Counted from the first letter of the stretch, positions 1 through 8,041 are shown. The stretch: 64,000 nt of DNA from an uncultured Amphritea sp. (GCF_937127095.1 NZ_CAKZLP010000078.1:1-64000), one strand, 5' to 3'. Notes: generated by a model from the letters alone, not told the origin. Program-made: numbers and translations.

Positions 1-77
1 CAGAACACAAACAGGGCTTCCATGCTGGGAGACAGCGTCATTTCCTGCTCAACCAGTACGGATAAGCCATCGATGGA
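1..77 (-). pseudogene. IS66-family Orf2 (TnpB) relic, cut by window edge
   Basis: Read on the minus strand, the first 77 bases encode SIDGLSVLVEQEM followed by SPSMEALFVFC. This matches the conserved middle of the IS66 accessory protein Orf2/TnpB, which typically reads MRKSIDGL...ALFVFC. The three codons before SIDG read I-H-stop where MRK is expected, each one base away from the intact codon. The copy is therefore decayed, and nothing recognisable continues rightward. The rest would lie left of the window. The assignment rests on about 26 residues from memory of the family. Confidence 0.5.
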
Positions 78-301
78 CTAGTGGATTACCTGTTAAACAA
101 CCTGAATGCACGAATCGGTGATCCAACAGGTTAGTATTCCCGCAACCAAAAGGGTCAAAGCCCTTAAACATAGCAAGCAGTGAAAAAACGCGACAGATTT
201 ATTTTGTGCAGCAAGTTATGCCTGTCAGGCGCTATCGATTTTCATCCTATTCGCTTAAGCACTTTAATTCGAAGCCCTGACCGTTATTTCCGATGTTTTT
301 T

Positions 302-356
302 CTAGCAGTCGCGGAGCGACGTTCTAACCACTAGCCAGCCGCGTAGCGGCGATCTA
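302..356. repeat. Two GC-rich CTAGC...CTA repeat units abutting bhcR
   Basis: Two similar units, 302-326 and 331-356, each begin CTAGC, contain a short self-complementary core (GTCGCGGAGCGAC and GCCGCGTAGCGGC) and end in CTA. The right unit supplies the stop codon of bhcR. Comparable CTAG/CGTCGCTTCGC units recur at 14577-14632. Apart from this and the IS66 relic, bases 78-301 show no gene or clear signal. Confidence 0.6.
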
Positions 357-1124
357 GCCACTGCTTTTCCCATACCCCAACTGTTCCGATATCGCATTGC
401 CCGCCTGAACCAGCTCCCCGATCCATTCATCCCGGCGGCGGTCTATCGGGGCCGAGAGGGAGAGTCCGGCCACCGGCTGGTTGCTCTGATCGTAGATCAG
501 TACGCCGATACAACCGACTCCGATCTCCGCCTCTTCATTATCCAGGGCATAGCCCCGTTGAGCTGATGTCAGACACTCCTCAGTCAGTGCTTCAAGGGAG
601 TTAAAGGTATTACGGGTGTAGGCGGGCAGGTTGGTGCGCTGGGCATAACCGGCGATCTCCTGTTCACCACTGATGCCCAGCATCAGTTTACCGACGCCGG
701 TGACATGCAACGGTGCCCGGCTGCCAACGATCTGCTGTACGTGCATCATGCGGTTGGGGGTGGCTTTTTCAAAGTAGATGACTACATCGCCTTCACGGAT
801 GGTGAGGTTGATGGTCTCGCCCAGCTTATCCCGCAGTTTTTCCATATAGGGCATCGCTACCGCCCGCAGGTCGATATCTGTATGCAGCCGATTACTCAGT
901 TGCAATAACCGCTGTCCCAGTCGGTATTCACCAGCGCTGCTGCGCTCGACAAAACGGTTATCGATCAGCGAGTGAAGAATCCGGTGGGCGGTGGAGGGGT
1001 GTAGCCCGGCATCGGCACTCAGGACTTTCAGTTTCACCGGCTTTGAGTAACGGGAGATAACATCCAGCAGCAGTGTGGCCCGGTCGATAACCTGAATCCG
1101 GGCTTCTGGTTTTGTATCTGACAT
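354..1124 (-). CDS. bhcR: IclR-family regulator of the beta-hydroxyaspartate cycle genes
   Basis: The 256-residue protein has the IclR layout: an N-terminal winged helix-turn-helix (about residues 10-75, with DAGLHPSTAHRIL as the recognition region) and a C-terminal effector-binding domain (about 85-250, ending in the typical GCIGV/PVAGLSLSAP strands). It is transcribed divergently from bhcABCD across a 323-bp gap holding two near-identical palindromes. In Paracoccus denitrificans the IclR protein BhcR binds the bhc promoter and responds to glyoxylate. The same role is inferred here from position and family. The start is supported by AGGAG eight bases upstream of the ATG. Confidence 0.85.
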   Translation of the reverse strand: MSDTKPEARIQVIDRATLLLDVISRYSKPVKLKVLSADAGLHPSTAHRILHSLIDNRFVERSSAGEYRLGQRLLQLSNRLHTDIDLRAVAMPYMEKLRDKLGETINLTIREGDVVIYFEKATPNRMMHVQQIVGSRAPLHVTGVGKLMLGISGEQEIAGYAQRTNLPAYTRNTFNSLEALTEECLTSAQRGYALDNEEAEIGVGCIGVLIYDQSNQPVAGLSLSAPIDRRRDEWIGELVQAGNAISEQLGYGKSSG

Positions 1125-1220
1125 AGAGATCTCCTGTTAAGGGCTGATGTAACGGCTTGATGCTTTTTATATTGTGCAATTTTTAATGAAATTACCACAT
1201 AGCAACAATAAAAAACTGTA

Positions 1221-1235
1221 TTTCATAATATGAAA
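1221..1235. promoter_or_regulatory. Perfect palindrome, likely BhcR operator 1
   Basis: TTTCATAATATGAAA is a perfect 15-base palindrome (7-1-7) between bhcR and bhcA, 97 bases from the bhcR start. A second copy with one mismatch lies 96 bases further right. IclR proteins bind short palindromes in divergent regions, so this is the best operator candidate. Binding is inferred. Confidence 0.55.
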
Positions 1236-1316
1236 TGCTTAGTTTTCAACCATTTTCACTATTTTATTCTTTTAATTTCAGTTAGTTAGTAAAAATAAAC
1301 GGGAAAATAATTAAAA

Positions 1317-1331
1317 TTTCATAATATGGAA
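1317..1331. promoter_or_regulatory. Near-perfect copy of the palindrome, likely BhcR operator 2
   Basis: TTTCATAATATGGAA matches the box at 1221 in 14 of 15 positions and lies about 117 bases before the bhcA start, near where the bhcA promoter should be. Two boxes 96 bases apart would permit looping or separate control of the two divergent transcripts. The rest of 1125-1447 is AT-rich with no open gene. Confidence 0.55.
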
Positions 1332-1447
1332 TATTTGCATATTGCGGAAGTTCTGCGTTGTTCTTATGGTGAATAACACTTAAGTCTTACTGCTTCAGAC
1401 GATCCTGAGCAGAGTGCTTTTTCCAACACTTATAAAGAGTATTCACC

Positions 1448-2629
1448 ATGACAGATCAGAATCCTGTTTTTATACCCGGCCCGACCAATATTCCTGATCG
1501 GTTACGTAATGCGATGCATCTCCAGACCCGCGATCACCGCGCGCCGGATTTTGTTGAAACATTCGCTCCGGTACTGCGCGACTGCAAACGTGTTTTTGGT
1601 ACTGAGACTGGTGAAGTGATTACCTTCCCGTCCAGTGGTACCGGCGGTTGGGAAGCCTCTATCTGTAACACCCTGTCAGCGGGTGACAAAGTACTGATCG
1701 CCCGTTACGGGATGTTCTCTCACCGTTGGATCGATCTGTGCCAGCGCCACAATCTCGATGTTCAGGTTATTGAGTGTGCCTGGGGCAGCGGTGCACCGGC
1801 AGACAAGTTTGCCGAGGTGTTGAGTGCCGACAGTGGCCATGAGATTAAAGCGGTACTGGTAACCCACAATGAAACGGCGACCGGTGTTAAGAGTGATATC
1901 GCCGCCGTTCGTCAGGCGATGGATGCATCGAGCCATCCGGCACTGCTGTTTGTTGATTGCGTCAGCTCACTGGCATCGATGCCGTTTGAGATGGATGCCT
2001 GGGGCGTTGATATTGCGGTTTCCGGTTCGCAGAAGGGCTTCATGCTGAACACCGGTATGGCCATTCTGGGGGTTAGCCCGAAAGCGCTGGCCGCGATGGA
2101 GACGGCGACCCTGACCCGCACCTTCTTCGATTTTCGCGACATGATGGCGGCGAATGCCAACGGTGGTTTCCCTTACACGCCTCCGTTGCAGCTGATCTAT
2201 GGCATGAAAGAGAGTCTGGCGATGCTATTTGAAGAGGGGCTGGAGAATGTCTATGCCCGTCATCACCGTCTGGCTGAAGGGGTGCGTAAAGCGGTTGACG
2301 CCTGGGAGCTGAAACTGTGTGCACAGTCGCCGGAGCTGTACTCCGATACGGTTAGCGCGATCTATGTACCGGAAGGCTTTGACAGCAACCAACTGACCGA
2401 ACATGCCTTTAATGCCTACGGCGTTTCCTTCGGTATCGGTCTGGGGGAGATGAACGGTAAAGCGTTCCGCATCGGCCATCTGGGTTCGCTGACAGACGTT
2501 ATGGTGTTGTCGGGTCTGGCGACGATTGAGATGGCGATGGCGGATCTGAATTACCCGATCACGCTGGGCTCCGGGGTTGCCGCCGCACAGGAATATTTTC
2601 GTAAGACTGCCAGTAAAAACTGTGCCTGA
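1448..2629 (+). CDS. bhcA: L-aspartate:glyoxylate aminotransferase (BhcA)
   Basis: A 393-residue class V (fold type I) PLP aminotransferase of the serine/alanine-glyoxylate aminotransferase group. Visible features are the N-terminal PGPTNIP motif (about 10-17), SSGTGGWEA cofactor-phosphate contact (about 62-70), VDCVSS (about 168-173) and the PLP lysine in SGSQKGF (Lys196). In the beta-hydroxyaspartate cycle this enzyme moves the amino group of aspartate to glyoxylate, giving oxaloacetate and glycine. The glycine re-enters at BhcC. It is first in a co-directional bhcABCD set, 21 bases before bhcB. Without that context it could be called serine-glyoxylate aminotransferase. Confidence 0.88.
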   Translation: MTDQNPVFIPGPTNIPDRLRNAMHLQTRDHRAPDFVETFAPVLRDCKRVFGTETGEVITFPSSGTGGWEASICNTLSAGDKVLIARYGMFSHRWIDLCQRHNLDVQVIECAWGSGAPADKFAEVLSADSGHEIKAVLVTHNETATGVKSDIAAVRQAMDASSHPALLFVDCVSSLASMPFEMDAWGVDIAVSGSQKGFMLNTGMAILGVSPKALAAMETATLTRTFFDFRDMMAANANGGFPYTPPLQLIYGMKESLAMLFEEGLENVYARHHRLAEGVRKAVDAWELKLCAQSPELYSDTVSAIYVPEGFDSNQLTEHAFNAYGVSFGIGLGEMNGKAFRIGHLGSLTDVMVLSGLATIEMAMADLNYPITLGSGVAAAQEYFRKTASKNCA

Positions 2630-2650
2630 AGTTAATTTTTGAGGTATCCC

Positions 2651-3628
2651 ATGACCGATATAACTGAACAGAAGATGACGATCCCCACCTATGATGATGT
2701 GCTGATCGCCCATGAACGGATTAAACCCTATATCCATGAAACGCCGGTACTGACCTCCCGTTTCCTCAACGAGCTGACCGGTGCAGAGTTGTTTTTTAAG
2801 TGTGAAAACCTGCAGAAGGCCGGGGCCTTTAAAGTACGCGGGGCATCCAATGCGGTGTTTGGCCTGACTGAAGCCGAGGCGGCGGTGGGGGTGGCAACTC
2901 ACTCCTCCGGCAACCATGCGCTGTCGCTCTCCTATGCGGCGGGCCAGCGGGGCATTCCGGTGACGGTGGTCATGCCTCGCACCGCGCCCCAGGCGAAGAA
3001 GGATGCGGTGCGCGGCTATGGCGGCACCATCGTTGAGTGCGAACCCTCAACCAGTTCCCGCGAAGCGGTGTTTGCCGAGGTGGTGGCTGAATCCGGGGCT
3101 GACTTTGTTCACCCCTATAACGATCCACGGGTTATTGCCGGACAGGCGACCTGCTCCAAAGAGTTGCTGAGTCAGGTGGATAACCTGGATGCGGTGATCG
3201 CACCGATCGGTGGCGGTGGAATGATCTCAGGCACCTGCCTGACACTCTCCACCATCGCGCCCCAGGTGAAGATCTACGCCGCAGAACCGTTGAATGCGGA
3301 TGATGCCGCCCGCTCTTTTAAAGCCGGTTACATCATTGCTGATGATGCGCCTGAAACCGTGGCCGATGGCCTGAAAGTACCGTTGAAAGACCTGACCTGG
3401 CACTTTGTCAGCAACCATGTCACCGATATTCTCACTGCCACCGAGGAGGAGATTGTCGAGGCGATGAAGCTGGTGTGGAAACGGATGAAGATTGTGATTG
3501 AACCCAGCAGCGCAGTGCCCCTGGCGACCATTCTGAAGAATCCGGAACTCTTCAGAGGCAAACGGGTAGGGGTCATTATTACCGGCGGAAATGTCGACCT
3601 CGACAAACTGCCATGGCTGAACAACTAA
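2651..3628 (+). CDS. bhcB: beta-hydroxyaspartate dehydratase (BhcB)
   Basis: A fold type II PLP lyase of the threonine/serine dehydratase family, about 325 residues. It has FKVRGA with the PLP lysine (Lys61 from this start), the SSGNHALS loop (about 88-95) and the glycine-rich PIGGGGMISG phosphate-binding loop. In the cycle it removes water and forms iminosuccinate from (2R,3S)-beta-hydroxyaspartate. The frame is open from a TTG at 2639, but GAGG at 2641-2644 sits seven bases before ATG 2651, so that start is chosen. Alone it would be annotated threonine dehydratase; its place between bhcA and bhcC decides the call. Confidence 0.87.
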   Translation: MTDITEQKMTIPTYDDVLIAHERIKPYIHETPVLTSRFLNELTGAELFFKCENLQKAGAFKVRGASNAVFGLTEAEAAVGVATHSSGNHALSLSYAAGQRGIPVTVVMPRTAPQAKKDAVRGYGGTIVECEPSTSSREAVFAEVVAESGADFVHPYNDPRVIAGQATCSKELLSQVDNLDAVIAPIGGGGMISGTCLTLSTIAPQVKIYAAEPLNADDAARSFKAGYIIADDAPETVADGLKVPLKDLTWHFVSNHVTDILTATEEEIVEAMKLVWKRMKIVIEPSSAVPLATILKNPELFRGKRVGVIITGGNVDLDKLPWLNN

Positions 3629-3650
3629 GAATTTTGACAGGAGAACACCA

Positions 3651-4808
3651 ATGAATGCACAGAATGAATTGCACAATCTGGAAGTAGGGTACGACGTTCC
3701 GGCCATCCCGGGAATGGATGAAGCAGATATCCAGACACCCTGTCTGATTGTTGATCTGGATGCACTGGAGAAGAATATCCGCACCATGGGGGATTACGCT
3801 AAGCAGATGGGCGTGCGCCACCGGGTGCACGGCAAGATGCATAAATCCGTTGATATCGCGTTGTTGCAGGAAAAGCTGGGCGACAGTTGTGGCGTTTGCT
3901 GCCAGAAAGTGTCCGAGGCGGAAGTGTTCGCCCGTGGCGGTATTAAAGATGTACTGGTCTCGAATCAGGTGCGTGATCCGGCCAAGATCGACCGTATGGC
4001 GCGGTTGCCGAAACTGGGTGCCCGGACGATCTGTTGTGTCGATGACATTGACAATGTCGCGGAACTCTCTGCTGCTGCGCAGAAACATGGCACCCAGATT
4101 GAGTGTCTGGTTGAGATTGACTGTGGTGCCGGACGTTGTGGTGTGGCTGCGGGACAGCCGGTCGTGGATATCGCCCAGGCGATAGATGCAGCAGCCGGTC
4201 TGAAGTTTGCCGGTATCCAGGCGTATCAGGGCGCGATGCAGCATATGCAAAACTATAACGAGCGCAAAGAGAAAGTGGATATTGCCATTGAGATGGTGGC
4301 CCGTTCGGTACAGATGCTTAAAGCCGTTGGCCTGGAGTGTGACATCGTTGGTGGTGGTGGCACCGGTTCTTACTACTTTGAAGGTGCGTCCGGTGTGTAT
4401 AACGAGTTGCAGTGTGGTTCCTACGCCTTTATGGATGCGGATTATCAGACGATTCATGATGAAAACGGTGAGCGGATCTCTGAGTTTGAAAACTCTCTGT
4501 TCATTCTTACCTCAATTATGAGTCACGCTAAAGCGGATAAAGCGATCTGTGATGCCGGTCTGAAAGCGCAATCGGTTGATAGTGGACTGCCCTACGTGTT
4601 TGGCCGGGATGATGTGGAATATATCAAGTGCTCCGATGAACATGGGGTGATCTCCGACCCGCGCGGTGCGCTGAAAGTAAACCAGAAGATCCGCCTGGTG
4701 CCGGGACACTGCGATCCCACCTGTAATGTCCACGATTACTATGTCGGCGTTCGCAACGGCAAGGTTGAAACCCTGTGGCCAGTATCCGCCCGCGGTAAGG
4801 CTTATTAA
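3651..4808 (+). CDS. bhcC: beta-hydroxyaspartate aldolase (BhcC)
   Basis: A 385-residue DSD1/alanine-racemase-fold PLP enzyme (fold type III). It shows the N-terminal QTPCLIVDLDALEKN motif, the PLP lysine in HGKMHKS (Lys62) and a C-terminal GHCDPTCN motif that resembles the His/Cys metal site of D-serine dehydratases and D-threonine aldolases. BhcC condenses glycine and glyoxylate into beta-hydroxyaspartate, the carbon-carbon bond-forming step of the cycle. A good ribosome site (AGGAGA) precedes the ATG. The gene starts 22 bases after bhcB. By sequence alone it would be D-threonine aldolase-like. Confidence 0.88.
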   Translation: MNAQNELHNLEVGYDVPAIPGMDEADIQTPCLIVDLDALEKNIRTMGDYAKQMGVRHRVHGKMHKSVDIALLQEKLGDSCGVCCQKVSEAEVFARGGIKDVLVSNQVRDPAKIDRMARLPKLGARTICCVDDIDNVAELSAAAQKHGTQIECLVEIDCGAGRCGVAAGQPVVDIAQAIDAAAGLKFAGIQAYQGAMQHMQNYNERKEKVDIAIEMVARSVQMLKAVGLECDIVGGGGTGSYYFEGASGVYNELQCGSYAFMDADYQTIHDENGERISEFENSLFILTSIMSHAKADKAICDAGLKAQSVDSGLPYVFGRDDVEYIKCSDEHGVISDPRGALKVNQKIRLVPGHCDPTCNVHDYYVGVRNGKVETLWPVSARGKAY

Positions 4809-4876
4809 GGTCTTTAACCTCTACCCACAGATGTCCTTCGGGGCATCTGTTCAATACCTGATTAAGGAGAATATCT

Positions 4877-5890
4877 ATGGGTGCTTCTGTTGAAGAGCTC
4901 TCCTCTGTTAACGCATTACCCGGAATTACTCTGGTATCCGAAGCGGTCTGTGAGCAGGTGGTGGGCCGCCCCGAGGCCTTCAGCGCCGTTGAAAGCGTGT
5001 TTGCGGCGATGGCCAGTGGTGCCGCGTATAACTTTCCCGTGGTGCGGGAAGCGATCGGTCACGCCGATGCCCTCTATGGTTTCAAATCCGGTTTCGACCG
5101 TGCCGGGATGGTGCTGGGGGTTAAATCCGGCGGCTACTGGCCGGGTAACGTCCATAAAAACCTGACCAACCATCAGTCCACGGTGATTCTGTTTGACCCG
5201 GATACCGGCCAACTGCGGTCGCTGGTGGGAGGCAACTATCTGACGGCCGTACGCACCGCTGCGGCGTCGGCGGTGTCTATCGCCCATCTGGCGCGTAAAG
5301 ATGCCCGGGTGCTGGGGATGGTGGGTGCCGGACATCAGTCCACCTTCCAGTTGCGGGCCGCTCTTGAACAGCGCAACTTTGAAAAAGTGGTTGCCTGGAA
5401 TCCCCATCCGGAATACCTGTCCCGACTGGCTGCCGTGTGTGAAGAGCTGGGTATGCCGTTTGCCGCCGTCGAGCGGGAACAACTGGGCGCCGAGGCGGAT
5501 GTTATTATCACCATCACCTCAGCGTTTGAACCGTTGCTCATGAAGCAGTGGATTAAACCGGGAACCCATATCGCCTGTATGGGCACCGATACCAAAGGCA
5601 AACAGGAGGTTGATCCTGAACTGCTGGCGGTCGCTTCGGTCTTTACCGATGAGGTGGCGCAATCGATCAGTATCGGTGAAGCGCAGCATGCAGTCGCGTC
5701 CGGGTTGCTGAATGAAGCCGATATCACGCCGATAGGTGAGGTGATTAATGGCACACATTTGGGCCGTCGTGATGATCTTGAGATCACTCTGTTTGATGGC
5801 ACCGGCGTAGGCCTTCAGGATCTGGCGGTTGCCTCTGCAGCGGTCCGGCTTGCGCAACAGCAGGGTCTGGCAGAGCAGGTTGTTCTGTAA
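4877..5890 (+). CDS. bhcD: iminosuccinate reductase (BhcD)
   Basis: A 337-residue member of the ornithine cyclodeaminase/mu-crystallin family with its Rossmann motif GMVGAGHQS (about 146-154) and the substrate-side SGFDRAGMVLGVKSGGYWPGN stretch (about 75-95). BhcD reduces iminosuccinate to L-aspartate with a nicotinamide cofactor and so closes the cycle. It follows bhcC after 68 bases with TAAGGAGA before the ATG. A hairpin terminator lies 51 bases after the stop. Members outside bhc clusters are often called ornithine cyclodeaminase; the operon context overrides that. Confidence 0.87.
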   Translation: MGASVEELSSVNALPGITLVSEAVCEQVVGRPEAFSAVESVFAAMASGAAYNFPVVREAIGHADALYGFKSGFDRAGMVLGVKSGGYWPGNVHKNLTNHQSTVILFDPDTGQLRSLVGGNYLTAVRTAAASAVSIAHLARKDARVLGMVGAGHQSTFQLRAALEQRNFEKVVAWNPHPEYLSRLAAVCEELGMPFAAVEREQLGAEADVIITITSAFEPLLMKQWIKPGTHIACMGTDTKGKQEVDPELLAVASVFTDEVAQSISIGEAQHAVASGLLNEADITPIGEVINGTHLGRRDDLEITLFDGTGVGLQDLAVASAAVRLAQQQGLAEQVVL

Positions 5891-5940
5891 CCGCTGATTG
5901 GCTGTTAATCCGCGCAGATCCTTCTGTCTGTGTACTACGA

Positions 5941-5972
5941 ACACTCCTTTCTTAATGGAAGGGGTGTTATTT
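5941..5972 (+). terminator. Hairpin after bhcD
   Basis: ACACTCCTTTC pairs with GGAAGGGGTGT across a TTAAT loop (two G-U pairs), followed by a weak T-run. It separates bhcABCD from the decarboxylase gene at 6005, either ending or attenuating transcription. Confidence 0.6.
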
Positions 5973-6004
5973 CACGTTAACTTATTCAACGACAGGTACT
6001 GATA

Positions 6005-6859
6005 ATGAGTTCTGCTGCGCGATTACGACTGCGTCAGCTGCTGGACAGTCAGCAGTGTGTCACATGCGCGTCTGTTTTTGATCCTCTGTCTTCAAGAATG
6101 GCGGATGATATCGGCTTCCAGGTCGGCATACTCGGTGGCTCAGTGGCCTCGCTGATGTCGCTGGGGGTACCGGATATCTATCTGCTAACCCTGAGTGAAC
6201 TGGCGGATCAGGCACGCCGGGTGTGTCAGGCATCCGACCTGCCAGTGATTGTCGATGGCGATAATGGTTATGGCAACGCCCTCAATGTGATGCGCACCGT
6301 GGCTGAGTTGGAACATGCCGGCGCGGCAGTGATTACGATCGAAGATACGGTGATTCCCAGACCTTATAAACAACCGGAGCTGAACCTCAGTACGGTAGAA
6401 GAGGGATGCAGTAAATTGCAGGCAGCGCTGCAAGCGCGTAAAGATTCCAACCTGGCAATCTTTGCCCGCACCCATGGTCAGCAACCGCACCGGGAGCTGC
6501 TGCAACGGGTGGATGCTTACAGTCGCACCGGTGTTGATGGTATCTGTATTTTTGGTCAGGTATCGAAGGCGTTACTGGTGCAGCTGAACCAGGTGACCGA
6601 TCTGCCGCTGATGCTAATTGATTATGCAGAGACTACGCTTTCTGCAGAAGAGATGATGCAGCTGGGTGTGCGTATCCACTTTAAGGGTCACCGCGCGTAC
6701 GAAGACTCGGTTAAGGCGGTTTATCGGTCGTTGCTGCAACTGCATCAGGGGGCAGATTCAGACGCTGAACAGAGTGCCAAACAGCTGATCGGACGTTTTG
6801 CCCAACAGCAGGCGTTCAATATAGTGAGTAATGAATACCTCAATCCCGCTACGGGCTGA
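6005..6859 (+). CDS. Oxaloacetate decarboxylase of the isocitrate lyase/PEP mutase superfamily
   Basis: The 284-residue protein follows the Pseudomonas aeruginosa PA4872 pattern closely: ASVFDPLSSRMADDIGF, GILGGSVASL, VDGDNGYGNALNVMRTV, TIEDT and a C-terminal KGHRAY. PA4872 is a characterised divalent-metal oxaloacetate decarboxylase. The superfamily barrel is otherwise used by 2-methylisocitrate lyase and carboxyphosphonoenolpyruvate mutase, so generic names are possible. Lying just after bhcABCD, whose product is oxaloacetate, it would supply pyruvate and CO2 for gluconeogenesis or acetyl-CoA. That pathway role is inferred. It ends seven bases before the convergent HAD gene. Confidence 0.75.
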   Translation: MSSAARLRLRQLLDSQQCVTCASVFDPLSSRMADDIGFQVGILGGSVASLMSLGVPDIYLLTLSELADQARRVCQASDLPVIVDGDNGYGNALNVMRTVAELEHAGAAVITIEDTVIPRPYKQPELNLSTVEEGCSKLQAALQARKDSNLAIFARTHGQQPHRELLQRVDAYSRTGVDGICIFGQVSKALLVQLNQVTDLPLMLIDYAETTLSAEEMMQLGVRIHFKGHRAYEDSVKAVYRSLLQLHQGADSDAEQSAKQLIGRFAQQQAFNIVSNEYLNPATG

Positions 6860-6866
6860 GTTAACC

Positions 6867-7511
6867 CTAACGGATCAGCAGATCCAGCAGCGCGGCAGGT
6901 TCGTGAATCAGATGGTCACTATTACTGCCGTTCAACTCCTCTGCTTCGCCATAGCCCCAGGTGACCGCGACTGAACTGAGACCATGTGCCCGGGCCGCCC
7001 GAATATCACTCTCTCTGTCGCCGATCATCCAATGGGCACTGTAGGGTTGTGGGTGATGTTTGATCAGTTCACCCAGATGCTCTGTTTTATCGCTTTTTCC
7101 ACCGCTGAGTTCACTGCCGTGAACCGCTTCAAACAGCTTAGCCAGCTGCGCATCCTGCAACAACCATTCAGCCTGTGGCTGGGGTTTTACTGTCAGTACC
7201 CGTAACCGTAATCCGGCATCAGAAAGTTGCTGTAACAGATCCCTGATACCGGGATAGACCGTATAGTTTCTGATCCCCTGTTTTAAATAGTGCTGGCGAA
7301 AGCGGATCACCGCATCCTCAATCAGAGGCACCTCTGCGGTGTTCATCAGTCGGGCAAAACTGTCACGAATAGGCGGACCAAAGCAGCGTTGTAACTGCTC
7401 TGGGGAGGCCTGTGGATAACCGAGGCCAGCGAGCGCGTTCTGGATCGATTCGGCAATCCCTCTTTGAGAATCGAGCAGAGTGCCATCAAGATCGAAAAAT
7501 ACAGTGTTCAT
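6867..7511 (-). CDS. HAD-superfamily phosphatase, phosphoglycolate phosphatase-like
   Basis: A 214-residue subclass IA HAD hydrolase. Motif I is FFDLDGTLLDS at the N-terminus, motif II is RVLTVK (about residue 107), and motif III/IV is the GGKSDK lysine followed by MIGDRESDI. The length and sequence fit the Gph/PGPase group (COG0546). The frame extends 20 codons upstream, but the HAD motif belongs at the very start, so ATG 7511 is used. Phosphoglycolate phosphatase yields glycolate, one oxidation step from glyoxylate, which would suit the neighbouring bhc genes. HAD substrates are hard to predict, so this is a suggestion only. Confidence 0.7.
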   Translation of the reverse strand: MNTVFFDLDGTLLDSQRGIAESIQNALAGLGYPQASPEQLQRCFGPPIRDSFARLMNTAEVPLIEDAVIRFRQHYLKQGIRNYTVYPGIRDLLQQLSDAGLRLRVLTVKPQPQAEWLLQDAQLAKLFEAVHGSELSGGKSDKTEHLGELIKHHPQPYSAHWMIGDRESDIRAARAHGLSSVAVTWGYGEAEELNGSNSDHLIHEPAALLDLLIR

Positions 7512-7759
7512 AGTGGGGCTTAATCTTCCGCTATATCGGGTTACAAAAACAGAGGGGGTTATTGTACACAATTTTTAACATCGTAGTCCGAGGTCTGAGC
7601 GCTTCGCTTGCCTTAGGTCCGAACGCTGCGCTTGTCCGAGGTCCGAAAAAGCGTAGGGCGGTGCTTTCGTATGTAGGCGGCGCGCGGTTGTTACTGCGAA
7701 GAGCTCAATCATCGTAGGATGCAGCTTCTACACAACCAAGCCGTTGAGGTAACGGCTAG

Positions 7760-7787
7760 TGTAGGAGGCGCGCCCTCGCGGCGATGG
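7760..7787. repeat. REP-like GC-rich unit
   Basis: TGTAGGAGGCGCGCCCTCGC plus GGCGAT has the shape of Pseudomonas-type REP sequences (TGTAGGAG...GCG...CTCGCGGCGAT) and can fold on itself. Related units occur at 14693-14740 and 24932-25030. The stretch 7572-7760 also holds GTCCGAGGTCTGAGCGCTTCG-type short repeats and no gene. Confidence 0.5.
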
Positions 7788-7850
7788 TCTGGGCAGGCAA
7801 TGTGTTCAATCGAAGCTCCCATAATCAAACCGATACCTATAAAAGAGGTA

Positions 7851-7882
7851 AAAAAAAAGACCATCAACACGCTGATGGTCTT
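7851..7882 (-). terminator. Strong leftward intrinsic terminator
   Basis: AAGACCATCA (7857-7866) pairs perfectly with TGATGGTCTT (7873-7882) over a 6-base loop. The A-run at 7851-7858 becomes a T-run on the minus strand. The orientation fits only leftward transcription, although the next gene to the right (8167) is rightward. Confidence 0.75.
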
Positions 7883-7944
7883 AAATCCCTCGAAGGGGGA
7901 GTCAACAAGAATCCCACCGTAAATGGATAGGTTTACGGTGAAGA
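7851..7944 (-). ncRNA. Candidate small RNA read leftward, with its own terminator
   Basis: On the minus strand three elements occur in order within about 95 bases: a perfect 9-bp hairpin (CACCGTAAA/TTTACGGTG, 7915-7940), a small CCCT-TCG-AGGG hairpin (about 7887-7898), and a 10-bp terminator hairpin followed by a run of at least seven Ts. A TTGACT -35 box sits at 7974-7979 with a weak -10 (CACTAT, 7951-7956) at 17-base spacing, placing a start near 7944. No leftward protein gene exists upstream of the terminator, so an RNA gene is the simplest explanation. No family is recognised. Confidence 0.35.
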
Positions 7945-8031
7945 CAGTTCATAGTGCTTAATCCTGACTTTTTAGTCAACTTTTTGTCCGGTAATTGAGT
8001 TTCACTATGCGGCAACAATATATTGATTGTT

Positions 8032-8041
8032 TTGTATACAA
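8032..8041. promoter_or_regulatory. TTGTATACAA palindrome upstream of the GlcG-like gene
   Basis: A perfect 10-base palindrome 126 bases before the start at 8167. The same sequence recurs at 13946-13955 in the purine-gene divergent promoter, with a core copy at 14096-14103. It conforms to the TNGTNNNACNA-style sites of FCD-type GntR repressors, but no GntR gene is in the window. Confidence 0.5.

Noticed and set aside
2225..2917. Minus-strand frame spanning the bhcA/bhcB junction
   Set aside because: It overlaps two well-supported genes in antisense and shows no motif or ribosome site.
3579..4457. Long minus-strand open frame across bhcC
   Set aside because: It is antisense to a clearly conserved gene, has no family motif, and results from codon bias of bhcC.
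7719..7922. Small plus-strand frame before the GlcG-like gene
   Set aside because: It runs through a REP-like unit and the terminator hairpin, so the coding look is accidental.
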